From: Sipunculus nudus
Taxonomy: Eukaryota > Annelida > Sipuncula > Golfingiida > Sipunculidae
Reading direction: 5' to 3'
Assembly: GCA_026874595.1 (NCBI GenBank)
Contig: CM049314.1
Location: 73,798,300 to 73,862,299, forward strand
DNA length: 64,000 nucleotides
Positions within the stretch are counted from its first letter, which is position 1, and each line of letters begins with the position of its first letter. The position numbers were made by a program, and so were the translations under genes. Below are positions 35,099 through 48,469 of this stretch, piece after piece. The notes under the pieces are model-generated. The model saw only the letters and a list, made by a program, of their open reading frames with translations, had not been told where the DNA came from and made no database searches.

Positions 35099-36464
35099 GT
35101 AAATAACATTTAATTTAAAAAGAAAAAACTATATACATTATATAACTTTATATATATAATATATATATTCATATATAATATATATCATGCAGGGGCATTA
35201 TGGTGTAATTTGCCAGTCTTGGTGGTTAAGTGGTTAATGTACCCAAGCTGGTGTGGGTTTGGTTTACATTAATACCTCAGGTTCATAGATCCAACATATG
35301 TACATACATAATACATATACACGTGAAAAACAATGATAAACAATAAAACTTATGTATATATAAATAAATAAATAAATGAAAAGACATGTATTAAGTTTTC
35401 AACAATACATAGTTATTAATTACAAAATATTAACAGGAATAACCTTTTAGTTTTTAAAAAACTAAACTGTTTTAGCTTTTTAAGTGAATAAATGTAAGGT
35501 AACTAGGGATTTATTAATGCAATACACAATGGTTTATAATAATTATTTTACCGTAAGTATGCAATGCAAAATTAAATGCTTTCCCTGATGTGTGTGAAAA
35601 TTTAACAGTGTGCCTATCACTAGATGAACTGCCAATTACCCTTAATTTATTTACCATATAAAGGCTGTAAACAATATTATTAAAAGACATAAAAATACAT
35701 TTTTTCAATAAGAATAAATACTGGTACTCGGTTTCAAAAATCTAACTAGAAGCACAAAATCTTGCAATAAATCCTGTTACAGTACACATGTACCATTGTC
35801 AAATATTCTGATTCATGTATTGTACATCTAAGAAATGAACATATTTGAAATTGAGGACTTCTTATAGCACAGCATATGATCTGGTTACATAGTATGCGGG
35901 TTGCCTTGTAAAATTTCTCCCACAGACAAAATAAAAAAAAGCAGTTTAGGTTTAAATTGCCAAAATAGCTGAAAGGTCTGTACACATTGGAATGGTTGTT
36001 ATTATTAAGCTGAATCATGCTTTACTACCAGTCCTTGGCCTAAACTTGATAATTAAACTAAAGACCTGGATAATCACTGTTTGTACATGTACTTCCAAAA
36101 GGCTTCTTCTTCCTTATGTCAATTAACTTTTCCCTCCATAGCAATTCATAATGACTTAACTAAGTGCCGTCTCATGAGAAGCAGACATATCTGCCAGGTA
36201 ACTCTCTTCACCAAAGGCTGGATATAGGCGCGCTGACCTCATTCACATGCTAGAGATCAAGTGAAATAACTTATACTCTACCCGAGGGTCATAGAGCCAG
36301 AAATGGATCTGATTGGCTGCCCCAACTAGGTAGCCTATTCTTCACAATATAGGGGTGCTTGTGGTTTAATCCACTCTAGTGGATCTAACTAGGAAATCTA
36401 ACACATAAAGCTCTGATGAAAGCTACACTAGCTGGACAAATTTCAGATCGGTATTGTTTTTCAG
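35099..36464. other. Intron 7
   Basis: Holds a TA-rich tract (35138-35188) and a weak tRNA-like stretch. Otherwise unassigned A+T-rich sequence. Confidence 0.45.
35205..35278 (+). repeat. Possible tRNA-derived fragment
   Basis: TGGTGGTTAAGTGGTTAATG resembles the D-arm and box A of a Ser/Leu tRNA, and GGGTTTGGTTTAC a decayed box B. No cloverleaf could be drawn, so a worn SINE is the best guess. Confidence 0.3.
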
Positions 36465-36637
36465 ATGGAAAATGCACCAACTATGAACCAGCTGGTATTA
36501 GTGATGGTTTCATCAAGAACAGTCAGATTTCATCAAGTTCTGAACAGAGTGAGGACAGCGCAATTAATATAAGGCCTGGTGGAATGAAAGCATGGTGCAC
36601 CCGGGTCAGTTCAACTAAGAGGAGACACTTCCTCACT
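36465..36637 (+). CDS. Exon 8: first third of discoidin (F5/8C) domain 2
   Basis: The preferred acceptor is ATTGTTTTTCAG, the donor is GTAAGTG, phase 1 in and phase 0 out. It encodes GKCTNYEPAGISDGFIKNSQ, then a Ser-rich ISSSSEQ stretch and GGMKAWCTR up to HFLT. This fits the F5/8C opening: Cys, G-I-.D..I....I..SS, and a W-C element before the LQVDL strand. A second in-frame acceptor (TTTCAG ending at 36446) would add six residues including a Cys, and a weak AG at 36410 would add 18; all keep phase. Together with exons 9 and 10 it repeats the exon pattern of domain 1 (1-0, 0-0, 0-1). Confidence 0.85.
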
Positions 36638-38042
36638 GTAAGTGTTAATACATCAATAAACTGGACTCCTCTAATGCTTAGCAAGATCAGGGCAATAAAA
36701 AAATGGCAGTAAACCTCCAGATTTAAAATGGGACTACACAAACTGATATATATTATATGAGTCCTTAATCAATTGAACATCATTTGCTGAATGGTGCCTA
36801 CATTAAGACGTACTATTTTATTTGAAAAAAACAAAACAAACAATTGCAATATGTTCAAAGTCATTATTGAAAGGGCTCTAAGCCTGCCACCCAATGGTAA
36901 TTTTGCCGTGATTTTAATCTGTAGAGGATCACTTCGACTGCTTGTGACTAGAGATGGCAGAGCTGTTTATATTTTAGATGATAAACTTTACCAGATAGTG
37001 TCCGTTTTTATATGTAGGATAAGTCGCAGATTCAGTCACCTAACCAAAACTCCTGCAACCAGTTGAATGATATTCAATCGCAAATGGCATTGCAGGCAAT
37101 CGCTGATGCACACAACAGTGGCAAAAGATCACAAGTGAATCACAAGTCTTCTGAAATGTCAGAAACCTTGCAATTGTCTTTGATGCCAGAAGCAAGTCTC
37201 ATAGCAAGTCCTGCTCACCAGTGATTCATATATAATTATAATGTTTGACCAGTCACAGTTCCCTTGCGATTCTATTGGCATCACATTGCATCACAGCAAA
37301 ATTTATCATCATTGGGTTGCAGGCTTTAGGCATATTCTATTAGACTCATGGTCTGCAACATGTCCCCTGGCTATGTAAACCTGGCCAGTTTCTGCTGATA
37401 GCCTTTGTATGGAAATATGTGGAGTACTCTTGAACTTTCAAGTGAGATCCTATCGGGGATTGCATGTTGAATTTGAGGTTATAATGTTAGAAACTGTTTT
37501 TCTTTGCTTTTCATAAAACAACAATTTAAATCATGCCTGTAAAATAAAGCTGAAATTTTAACAAAACAGTTATATAAATGGAAAAAAACATGCTTTCTTA
37601 ATTGTTTCAACTTCATTTGTGCTTATTTGGTTTGAGCATTATATTCACACAGGACTTAAAAAGTCAGTATAAAACAGTAGAACACCAGCCACCTTGCCCT
37701 CTCTTCCAACAATACCCACCAGAAGAATAAAAAAATGCCCCCCAAAAAATTGTTTTAAAACCTTTATAAATTTGCTGCTCAATTTTGGCTTTAAATTATT
37801 TTTCTTTCCTGCAAATATCTGGTTTCTTTATGTCAGAAAGAATAATTACCTATTTCAGTGGGCCCCCCTTGGTGGAAAAAAAACTATTTTAAAACTCTAT
37901 CATAGCATACAGCAGCAACATTATGGCAAATGTTCTTTAGATTACAAGTGTTGTACAAAGAATGCATTGTGCTCTGTTTATAAGATTAAGAAACTTTCTA
38001 ACGATGATACAATTGCCATGCCTCTTATTTTTAAATCTGCAG
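36638..38042. other. Intron 8
   Basis: No element termini and no exon recognised. The small frames in it show no domain. Confidence 0.4.
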
Positions 38043-38222
38043 GTTGACTTGAAGACTGTTGAACGTGTCATTGGGGTAGAACAAGAGAACATTGGAAACA
38101 ATTCACACAGCATCTCAGTTCAACGTTACCCGTATCTAAAGTCCTACAAAGTGGCTTTTTCCTTTGATGGTAAAGGCTATCAGTATATAAGAACAACTGA
38201 CAAATTCTACCACATTGACTTT
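38043..38222 (+). CDS. Exon 9: middle of discoidin (F5/8C) domain 2
   Basis: The acceptor is TTTAAATCTGCAG and the donor GTAAGTG, phase 0 on both sides, 60 codons. The translation begins VDLKTVERVIGVEQENIG, passes a 16-residue loop and continues SYKVAFSFDGKGYQYI. VDL, the V.GV.Q.. element and the YKV.FS.DG..Y.Y hairpin are F5/8C core strands. The insert between these two blocks (about residues 424-435) is longer than in domain 1. The exon is followed by the 21.3-kb intron. Confidence 0.9.
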
Positions 38223-38331
38223 GTAAGTGTCTTGGTTTCATTATTTCAATTTAGTTTGGTAATTGACAAACCTTAATTTCCTAATTCTCATGCTATATTT
38301 TCCCGTAGAACACACACAACATATATGTTTT

Positions 38332-38560
38332 TTAAGCTCAGCTTCTATAAGTCTTCTGAGCTATTGTGATGGTCCTTTGTCCATCATCTGGGCTGTCTGC
38401 CCATTCTTTAACCAGGCAAATTTTGAAACCATTGGACCTAAAATCCAATATTCGACCACCTTCATTTGCATACAAGAACACACGAGAATCACAAGGCTTC
38501 CCAGAATTCAATGTGCAGCTTGCTTCTTGAATCATTGAAGTGTCTCCATTACTGGCCTTC
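38332..38560 (+). mobile_element. HL-A 5' fragment
   Basis: TTTAAGCTCAGCTTCTATAA with CTTCTGAGCTATTGTGATGG and a GGACCTAAAATCCAA phrase matches the start of long HL-A copies; it then stops. Confidence 0.5.
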
Positions 38561-39933
38561 AAATTTTATTGGTTAAAGGGGCCCAATCACCTATCAGACC
38601 TTTATAAACTAGAGGTAATCTTTTGGAGCTTTTATAAAAATAGGTCTGAAAATGCTGATTTTACCGCAAATAGGCAGTTTGTTTTGTTTATATCAATGTG
38701 TTTATAATATGTGAGGGCCCACCAAAATAAAACAAATTCAATAAGGGCATCTGGCAGCAAGTCAGATAAATCAGAGCTTTGCAAATGGCGTTTCGCAACA
38801 AGCGACCTTTCTACCTCCACATATATGCAATCTACGACCTAAGTTTACATTTTTTCCCGTTTGTCAACATTGCTGTGTTTACAAACATGCATGTTGTTGA
38901 AAAACAAGTGCATACATCCTTCACGAAGGCCTTATAATAACTTTTCACAACCAAAATTACCCTTAGATCATCAATATATACAGAGAGGAAGCCAGAAATT
39001 ACATAAATTCTTTTTCATAAGTTAGGTGATTGGGCACCTTTAATTTATACACTGCAATAATTCTCCTTGTCAAGACCAATGATACATAATTTATCAGGTC
39101 TGTAAAGTATGTAACATTACCTAGGAGTACTATGCATTGGAATCAGCACCATCTAGCAAGCATTAATTGGCAAGCCCCGAGGCAATAAGCTTCCAGCAAT
39201 GGCCAACAGGGCATGTAATCAGCCAGGAGCTGACTTGGTCAGTGGGATCATCAGCAGTAAAGACACTGATAGATGTTGCCAATCAACAAATGTCTGATGA
39301 CAAGATCAGTGACTTGAAGGAGATACTCTCCCCTTGAAAACTGCACTGATCTGCTGGTCCCGAAATGTCAAACGAAGTCTGCTCACACAGGAGTGACAGC
39401 ATGCGCTCACATGACCTCAAGCTACAATGTGTGCAATCACCTCTCACCAAAGCCTTGAAGGCCTTTACTTGACTGATAAATGATATAATGGCTACTGTTA
39501 GAGGACAACAGCCCATATGCCGTCAGGAAGTCAACAGGTGCATACACTAGGCCTGTCTGATAGCCTTTTTTGCTTGCATCTGCAAATGCAGAAGTTAACT
39601 TGCAGAGGATAGAAACATGGATATCATATACCGTATTTAACATAATAAGCTCCCCGGGCACTTTCAAAACTGAATATTTCCAAATATTTTCATACCCCAA
39701 TAAGCCTCCCCAACCCCACATCTGCTTACTTCCAAAGTGTGTTAGGATCGACTAGAATTGTGGCTTGTGTACATGTGTTTGACTTCACAGCACATTCAGG
39801 GCACTTCAGAAAAACCAACAATCTTTAGCTATGGTTGTGTGAATTTTTAAAAAATATTTACTAATCCAAGTGATACTGATTTGCAGATGATTTTATTTAC
39901 CACATGCAAATCCCCACAGAAACACGCATATTT
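38561..39933. other. Intron 9, first part
   Basis: Unassigned. Slightly less A+T-rich around 39170-39560, but no exon with matching phase is seen and none is needed by the domain. Confidence 0.4.
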
Positions 39934-42900
39934 TTAGCGAACCTGTGAGCTTATGCGATGGTGCGGCGTCGTCCGTCATGTGTCGTGCGTCGTACGCCGT
40001 GCGTCGTCTGTACGTTAACCATAGCTATCTCAAAAACGGCAGGAGCTAGCATCACCAAATATTTTGCAAATAATCAGTCATCCAAAAAACTATATCGGAT
40101 TTTGTTTATTTTTTTTTTCTAACTTCATTTTCTTAGATTTCAGAGGGAAAAAGCTAAAAAAGCTTTCAAAATCTTCTTCTCCAAAACTGTCAAGCCAAAT
40201 TGTCCAATATTTCACAGAAATGATCCCTGGAACAATTTTTTTCTCAAGTTTGTTCGAATCGTTCCAGTTCGGAGATTTTTGGCTGAGTTACATAAGGTTG
40301 AACTTTGTTACCTGTGCAAAAAAGCATATTAAAATTTAAATCTCAGAAACGGCTGGAGCTATCATCACCAAATTTTATGCCAATGTTGGTCACATAAGTC
40401 ATATCTGAAATTGAGGTATTGGTGGCGCCACCTACATCGGCCTTTTTTGTATGGGGTCATCAGTGCCTGTATCACACTGAGGGCTACAAAAAAATTTCTT
40501 CTCTGAAACCATGTGGCCAAAATGTTTAATATCGACAGAAATGATCCTAAGGTAGTGCTTTCTGAAGTTTGTTCAAATGGTCTCAGTTCAGTGACTTTTG
40601 GCTAAGTTATGGGAAGCTGAATTTAGTCATATGCCATAACAGCCCATTTTAGCTCAGTGGCTACAAAGATCTTCTTCTCAAAAACCACTAGGCCAAATTC
40701 TTAAATCTCACACATTAATTATCCTTAGATGTTGATAATTCAAGTTTGTTCAAATGGTTTTGGTTCAGTGCTTTTTGGCTGAGTTACGGGAGCTGAACTT
40801 GGCCAGTTTGCTGCATCTTCCTATATGAGTTATAAACCTGCAAAACGTTTTTCGACTGATGCCACTGAAGCCAGTTTGTTAAATATTTTACAAGAATAAT
40901 CTTATAATATTTGTCATTAACGGTTCCACATGAATGATTTTTGGCTGAATTATGGAGCTTGAATTGAGTCATTTTACCATATATGTTAGCTGTGTGATGC
41001 TGTTACATCGATCTAGCCTGGCACCAGTTTATCAGCATCTATTACATCATGCCACTAGACATTTAGATTTCAGGTTATCTTTGGTTAATATTGACAAGAA
41101 AGTTTTTTTTAAAAGCTTTTAAAAATTTTAGATTTATGATTTAAGTTATTCATCATACCAGGCAATGATACAATCATGGATATTCAGTTCTCTGTGGCTA
41201 TATAGAGACAACTGTACGTGGATTATACATGATTGGTATCCCTACTCAACTTAATTCAAGAATTTGCCATCAATGAGATATACCTGTATTTTAATTTTGC
41301 ATTCAGTATGTATCCATAATAATTTTACATATATTCCTGATTTCTTTCTTATAAAAAGTCAGCTGAAAAGCATTTTTTATTGGGAAAATAAATTTCAAAG
41401 TTATTACAAGTAGGGACCACTTTTGGGTACAGATGGCAGCACTTGGTTTACCATTGGCAGATTGCCAGTGCCTTGATGTTGGCCATTAGCCAAGATGATG
41501 TCAGCTCTATAAATAGTTTTGGCACAGTGCCAGGATTGGAAGAAGTGCAGCCAGGTGTAGGTCAAGAGTTCACTCAGTGCAGTAGCTGCATTCTATTTAT
41601 AGCTTTGGCAGACTGCTCACTGCATCATATTTGGCACCAAAGTGCAGCCTGAATCTATTTATAGCTTTGGCAGACTGCCAACTGTGTCAGATTATGCAAC
41701 AGGTCAAGAGTTCACTCAGTGCAGCTAGGTACAGGTCAAAAGTTCACTCAGTCTAGCCAGGTGCAGGTCAAGGGACCACTCAGTGCAGTAGCTTGAGGCA
41801 GCAATTTGTTACAGGTCACTCAGGGGCAACTGCCTTACTCACCTAAGCCTTGTCAGCCTAGTGCATCAAACTCTGGGGAAGTTTGATGTATTGGATTGAT
41901 ATTTTTACCTGTCTATGCGTCTTTGATGGTCTTTCATTTACAAGACAGGTGGTGCCACCTACATTGACTTTTGCAGTGTATGCACCTGCTTATTTCTACA
42001 GAGGAATTTTATACATCAGCCTAAAATTGGGCATGTATATATACATATGGGGTAGCTTTATAGAAAACAAAACTGGTGGCGCCACGTACAATAATTTTTG
42101 CACAGTGTATGTCCCTGCTTATTTCATAGGAGGGGTTTGTTTGACATACTGGTGGTGCCAGCTACAATCAGTTTATCCGCCAAAACAGAGTTTTGCGAAT
42201 ACTTTGTTTTCAGTCGGACGCCGAAGCTGCTGCCATCGCCGCATAGGTTTCCGGAGAACTCCTGCATAACCACTGGGCAGAATTTTTAAAATTCGGAATT
42301 ATGATCGGTCATATGTGAACTGCTGCGCCCTCATTTTTGGTTGACCTCTGACCTTTCCTCTCTGCTGAGCGTCCATTTGTGTGTCTGTTTCCACACATAA
42401 ACCCACATATCTCGGGAACTGTTTGACCGATAAGGCTAAAGATTTTGCACAAATGTAGCCCTTGGAAATCTTTATAACATATACTAAAAATGGTGGTGCC
42501 ACCTGCAACCATTTTTGCACAGCGTCCATCTGTTCATCAGCCTTGGGATAAAAACACTCATAACGATGCATTGGTTGGACTTATCCACCTGAAATTTTGC
42601 ATGTGTATACATCCTGGACAGCTTTCTTGATTTTATGACAGGTGGCGCCACCTACATACATATTTTGGCTGCAGACATCCAGGCTCTTATGCAACACACC
42701 TCACTCTATTTCCCCTTGCCACTCAATCTATGCTTCACTTCACCTTTCCCACTCTGATTTTGGCAGATACACGTAGTCGCTTGTTGACTACCCATATTCT
42801 AGTTTTTGTGTTGTGTGCACCCATGCCAGAATTGCAGCAGTGATGTTTGTTTAATTGTTTCTTGTTCTAAGTGATTAGTACTTGCATTGTTCATATACAT

Positions 42901-42995
42901 GTTACACATGTTCTTGAAAAGTAATTGTCCAGCATTGAAGCATTATACCTGGTGTAATCTCATTGCACAGGTTCGCATTAGGCCTGTAGGCCTTG
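39934..42995 (+). mobile_element. HL-E element hosting HL-B
   Basis: The best-preserved HL-E: 5' TTAGCGAACCTGTGAGCTTA, a 50-base CGTCGTGCG tract, palindrome at 40421, 3' GCACAGGTTCGCATTAGGC, CTGTAGGCCTTG. It keeps the sequence across the sites where HL-D and the LTR element sit in other copies. HL-B is inserted at 42175-42802. Confidence 0.75.
42175..42802 (+). mobile_element. HL-B element, short copy
   Basis: 5' end near ATCCGCCAAAACAGAGTTTTG; 3' inverted partner ATTTTGGCAGATAC, hairpin GTAGTCGCTTGTTGACTAC, terminus CCATATTCTAG. Palindrome at 42641. It splits a host phrase (CTACAATCAGTTT | TTTTTGTGTTGTGTG) that is continuous near 19243-19265. Confidence 0.7.
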
Positions 42996-43000
42996 TTTTA

Positions 43001-43085
43001 TTATTTTCTTGAAATCCTTTCAGGAAGTGTCAAATAAGCACAATATCCAGTTGGATTAAAATTTAACTGTTCTACACTTTTCAGG
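43001..43085. repeat. 85-bp direct repeat, copy 1
   Basis: TTGAAATCCTTTCAGGA, AATATCCAG and TTGGATTAAAATTTAAC recur at 50369-50452 in the same order. It begins just after the HL-E end. Confidence 0.85.
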
Positions 43086-44035
43086 AGGTCAAATTTTGGG
43101 GAAAATCACACAAATTCTTAAATATCTCAAGAAATCTTGCATGGATTGATCCCAAAATCAAGTTAATAGACGATCATGGATAGGGTTGTCATGTTCCAGA
43201 AACTGGTGGCGCCACCTGTCATTCTTAACTTTTTTTAGTGCCTTTTAATACCCCCAAAATTGCCACTTGCAGTACTTTGAGCATTATAAGTCAAAAACTA
43301 ATGGACAAATTTCTTTTATATTATGCAAATTCATAGATATGGGTTATGGGATGATGTTTATTTAATTGGGGTCATGACCTTTCCTATGAGAGTGGCTTTG
43401 ACCTTGAATATTCCCATATTTGGTGAAATTACACAAAATAATCTTTAATATCTCTGTAAGGGATACATTGAATGATCCAAAACTCAAATTGACTGAAGAT
43501 CTTGGATAGCTTTGTCTTTTGCAGAAGACAGGAGGCACCACCTTGTGTCATTTTCTTGTTAAAATGATGTTAACGCAATAACTTTATAAGAATTTGAGGT
43601 ACAGTCACCAAACCCACAGGTTTGATGCATCTTATCAATGGCTTGGTCAAGTTTGAACATAGATGACCTTGATGCATTTTTAGCTCAGCTGACTATAAGT
43701 CATCTAGTCGTGGTCCATTGTCCGTCGTCCGTCCGTTTGTCTGTCCGTAGATGTGGCACGTTTTGAAACCATAAGACCTAGGAATCCAAAATTCAGCATA
43801 ATGTTAGATGTCCCCAAGATCTGAAACTAGAGTCTATTTTCCCAAGTATATAACCATGTTTAATTAAGATTCAATTGTTAACCCAAAATTAGATCTGAAT
43901 TTTGTAAATGTTTAATTAAGATTCAATTGTTTACCCAAAATAAGATCTGAATTTTGTAAATTTTTCAAGTTATTAGCATAAAAATAAAATCAGTACCTTA
44001 AATTTTGCCCAACTTTGACCATGGCACTTTTTTTT

Positions 44036-47000
44036 AACTCAGCTGACTATAAGTCATCTGAGCTATAGTCGTGGTCCTTTGTCCGTCGTCCGTCCGGCTG
44101 TCCGGCCGTCTGTCCGTTAACAGGGCACGTTTTAAAACCGTTGGACCTACGAATCCAAAATTCTGCATACCATTAGATGTCCCCAAAATCTCCTACCATA
44201 CCAAAAATTGGGTCATTAGAACTTCGTTCCTTCGAGATATTAAGGAAAAACCTCTGTTTTCCATAAAAAAGCAATTGTTACACTTCAAGTCTGCCTAATA
44301 TCAAAACAACTGATCTGTTTTTGATCATATTTAGTATTCATATTCTTCCATACATTTTCTGTGCACATACCAAAAATTAAGTCAGTATTGGGTATTATTT
44401 TGAAGTTATAGGCCCAAATATAATGCAATTTTTTAAAAATCAGGAAATATATTTGCTCACTTAACATGAGAATTGCTGAAGCTGAAGACTTTTTTTCAGG
44501 AATATAACTTTATTTAATCAAGATTCAATTGTTTGCCCAAAATTAGATCTAAATTTTGCAAATTTTTCAAGTTATTAGCATAAATAAAAAATTAATACCT
44601 TAAATTTTGTCCAACTTTGGCAGTGGCACATTTTTTCCTGTAAGCACTGTTGATTTAATTTTCACAGCATATATACATAAGAATTTATTCTTTTAAAATC
44701 TGAAATTTCAAAGAAATTGTTTGAAAAGAGTAGCTTTTATTCAAGCTTTCATACACCATGTCAAGTGTTGTTTATATCTGGCCCACCTAGTAGTACAGCC
44801 TTCACTTGCATTATGTAGCCCACCCCAGGCAGCTTGCCTTGACCCAGCTTGGCCACTTCTAGCAGGCTTCTCCTCTGCCCTGCACTCAACCCCCCCCCCC
44901 CCCCCCCCACCTGGTGCATAAACTAGATGAATGTTATAATTTTCTGTATTTTATTTTATTCTTGGACATGCTACATTTTAGATTTTGTATTTTACCACCA
45001 GGGTTACAATGATTAAAGTGCACATTTAATTGTGTCCACAAAGTGATGTATTGCTATGAAAGTATGGATGTTCATCAGATAAGTAATGCTTTACTTCAGA
45101 AGAGTAAAACTTCACCAGGTGTGAAATTGACTATTAATTCCAGTAATTAATTATAGCTGAGATTGTAATTAGCATAATGATATTGTTTGTCCCTCATTCA
45201 ACCAACAGTGTGTATACTTTATTGTATCGCCAGACATATTCTGGAGATACTATGGTTTAGGCACGGTCGCTCCGCCGCCGCCGCCGCCGAGATTTCTTTT
45301 GGACACAATAACTCAAAAAATATTTCATGGATCTTTACCAAACTTGGTATATGTATAGATATGGGTGAGAGGACGATGCCTATTTAAAATGAGGTCATGA
45401 CCTCAACGAGGAGAGTGACCTTGACCTTGAATAGGTTCAATTTTGGGGAAATCACACAAATTCTTAAATATCTCAAGAAAACTTGCATGGATTGATCCCA
45501 AAATCAAGTTGATTGAAGATCATGGATAAGTTGTCATATTCCAGAAACTGGTGGCGCCACCTATTATTCTTTACTTGTTTTCATGCCTTTTAATATCCCC
45601 AAAATTGCTACTTGACAGTACTGTGAGCATTATAAGTCAAAAACTAATAGACAGATTTCTTTCATATTATGCAAATTCATAGATATGGGTTATGGGATGA
45701 TGTTTATTTAAATTGGGGTCATGACCTTTCCTATGAGAGTGGCCTTGACCTTGAATATTGCCATATATGGTGAAAATCACACAAAATCATTAATTTCTCA
45801 ATAAGGGATGCATGCATTGGTCCAAAAATCAACTTGACCGAAGATCTTGGATAGTAATGTCATGTACTTGAAACAGGTGGCGCCACCTGTTATTCTTTTA
45901 CTTGTTTTCGTGCTGTTTAATACCCCATCATTGCCACTTAACAGTACATTTATAACCTGTGAGCATTATAAGTCAAAAGCTAATGGACAGATTTCTTTCA
46001 TATTATGCATATACATAGACATGGGTTATGGGATGATGTATATATAAATTGGGGTCATGACCTTTCCTATTAGAGTGGCTTTGACCTTGAATATTGCCAT
46101 ATATGGTGAAAATTACACAAAATCATTAATATCTCAATAAGGGATCCATGCATTGGTCCAAAAATCAACATGTTCGAAGATCTTGGAAAGTATTGTCATG
46201 TACCAGAAACAGGTGGCGCCACCTGTTATTCTTTTACTTGTTTTCGTGCTGTTTAATACCCCATCATTGCCACTTAACAGTACATTTATAACCTGTGAGC
46301 ATTATAAGTCAAAAGCTAATGGACAGATTTCTTTCATATTATGCATATACATAGACATGGGTTATTGGATGATGTATATATAAATTGGGGTCATGACCTT
46401 TCCTATTAGAGTGGCCTTGACCTTGAATATTGCCATATATGGTGAAAATTACACAAAATCATTAATATCTCAATAAGGGATGCATGCATTGGTCCAAAAA
46501 TCAACATGTTCGAAGATCTTGGAAAGTATTGTCATGTACCGGAAACAGGTGGCGCCACATGTTATTCTTTACTTGTTTTGTGCCGTTTAATACCCCATCA
46601 TTGCCATTTATCAGTACTGTGAGCATTATAAGTCAAAAACTAATGGACAAATTTCTTTCATATTATGCATATACATGGATATGGGTTATAGGATAATGTT
46701 TATTTGAATAGGGGTCATGACCTTTCCAATGAGTGGCCTTGACCTTGAATATTGCCATATATGGTGAAAATCACACAAAATCATTAATTTCTCAATAAGG
46801 GATGCATTGATTGGTCCAAAAATCAACTTGAACAAAAATCTTGGATAGTGTTGTCATGTACGGAAAACAGGTGGTGCCACCTGTTATTCTTTTACTTGTT
46901 TTCGTGCCGTTTAATACCCCATCATTGCCACTTAACAGTATTGTGAGCATAAGTCAAAAACTAATGGACAGATTTCTTGCATATACATAGACATGGGTTA

Positions 47001-48469
47001 GGGGATGATGTATATTGAAATTTGGATCATGACCTTTTCTATGAGAATGACCTCTTCTATGAGTGTGGTCTGATATTAATTGTTGCTGAAGATGGGGGGC
47101 CTATTCTTAAAGGGGGGGGGGGGGGGGGATTAATTGTCTTGGATACTATGGTACCTGCGGTGCCAAGAAATATCTAGTTTGAAAAGATGTTTTTATTTTA
47201 TCAAATTTACTGTATCTTTTATTTTATTTCGGTGAATAAAATATAGCTTGTCCTGAAAACTCCAATGTGCAAAACTTTTTAATAGGAATTCAAGGAATAA
47301 TTTTGTAGATGCCATGTTGTGGCATTATTTTCTTTTACATTCAGTTTAAACATTTGATTTAAAAATAATAAAATATATGTGTATGCATAATATGACCCAA
47401 TGTGAGCTACAATCTGGATATATAATGATTGCAACTTAGAATTCTAATATTTTAACTTATATTTTCACTTTTATATTACAAATTTATAACACTTGTAAAT
47501 AAAAAAAATGAATCCGATAAAAACTATTAATGAAAAAAGTGGATATGCTAAAAAATAGGCTTATATATAAACTTAAATGCATTATTCCTTTGAAAGTGAA
47601 ATGAAGGTATTAGTCCATTCTGTCCACTTGCCTGTCCATCTGTAAATTTTTCATATGCATCACAGTATCTCAAAACTTTTGGTGTTTTTCTTCATGACAT
47701 TCTTGTCAGAGTATTAGTTTGCAATCATATATTGAGAAATTTACTATAACCAAGTAGGAGGGCCCTTTCCTCTTAGCTTCTCATATGCTTATATAAATAT
47801 AAAACATTACAATAGAATATTTATCATATTTTGCATTTGCAAAAATTTCAAACTTTTGTCGTGACCCATGGGTCCTTTGTTTATATTCTGGATTCTCAAC
47901 ATCATTGTTTGGCTAAAACTGAATAAATACCAGACATGGTGCAAATACTTTGCAAATGTATATGAATATGAATATGTACTCCATTATAAAATTTCTTGCA
48001 TAAGAATGGGAATTCAGGTAAAAATGAAAGTATTTGAATACCAGTGCAAATACTTTCAAAATGTATTCATGAATGCATATATTCTATAATATTATTTAAA
48101 TAATTAGTTCAGTTAGATTTTATTAAAAAAATCATATGATTGTCTTATTATTTTTAATAAAAATTATATTGGCACAATGTTATTAAATTTTAATAAATAG
48201 TTAAACTTTTTTATTATATGTGCTGCTTATAAGTTATATGGCCAAGTCAAAATCTGTGTGACAATAGCACTCCATTTGTTAATAAAATAAATGAAATCAA
48301 TCCTCTTCCCTGTCTCCAAAAATACTATCAAAATCATACATAAGATAAACACCAACAACTCATAATAAAGCTTATATTTATTACCACACAAAACCAGCAT
48401 ATGCCTGTTTCCCAAATCATATTTTTTATCCTATATAACAGCTGAGGGCTGTGACCCATGGGTCCCTTG
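44036..48469 (+). mobile_element. HL-A long element (inner) hosting HL-C
   Basis: 5' AACTCAGCTGACTATAAG; 3' CAGCTGAGGGCTGTGACCC, ATGGGTCCCTTG. Without the HL-C insert it is about 2.5 kb and parallels 52419-55034 and 61008-63644. A long poly-C tract is present at 44889-44908. Confidence 0.6.
45224..47177 (+). mobile_element. HL-C element, complete, five tandem units
   Basis: 5' end GTATCGCCAGACATATTCTGG; 3' inverted partner GTCTTGGATAC, hairpin GGTACCTGCGGTGCC, terminus AAGAAATATCTAG. The empty site TACTTTATTTGAAAAG is present at 16408-16424. Units of 322-336 bp each carry the palindrome (45550, 45876, 46212, 46548, 46870). A CCGCCGCCGCCGCCG run follows the 5' end and a poly-G run (47111-47128) precedes the 3' end. 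Confidence 0.75.

Noticed and set aside
37694-38047. 117-codon open frame overlapping the start of exon 9
   Set aside because: Wrong frame for the exon and Lys/Phe-rich intron sequence without domain features.
45847-46696. Repeated open frames containing VAPPVILLLVF
   Set aside because: They are the HL-C tandem units read in one frame. The shared VAPP comes from the palindrome, and no longer frame joins them.
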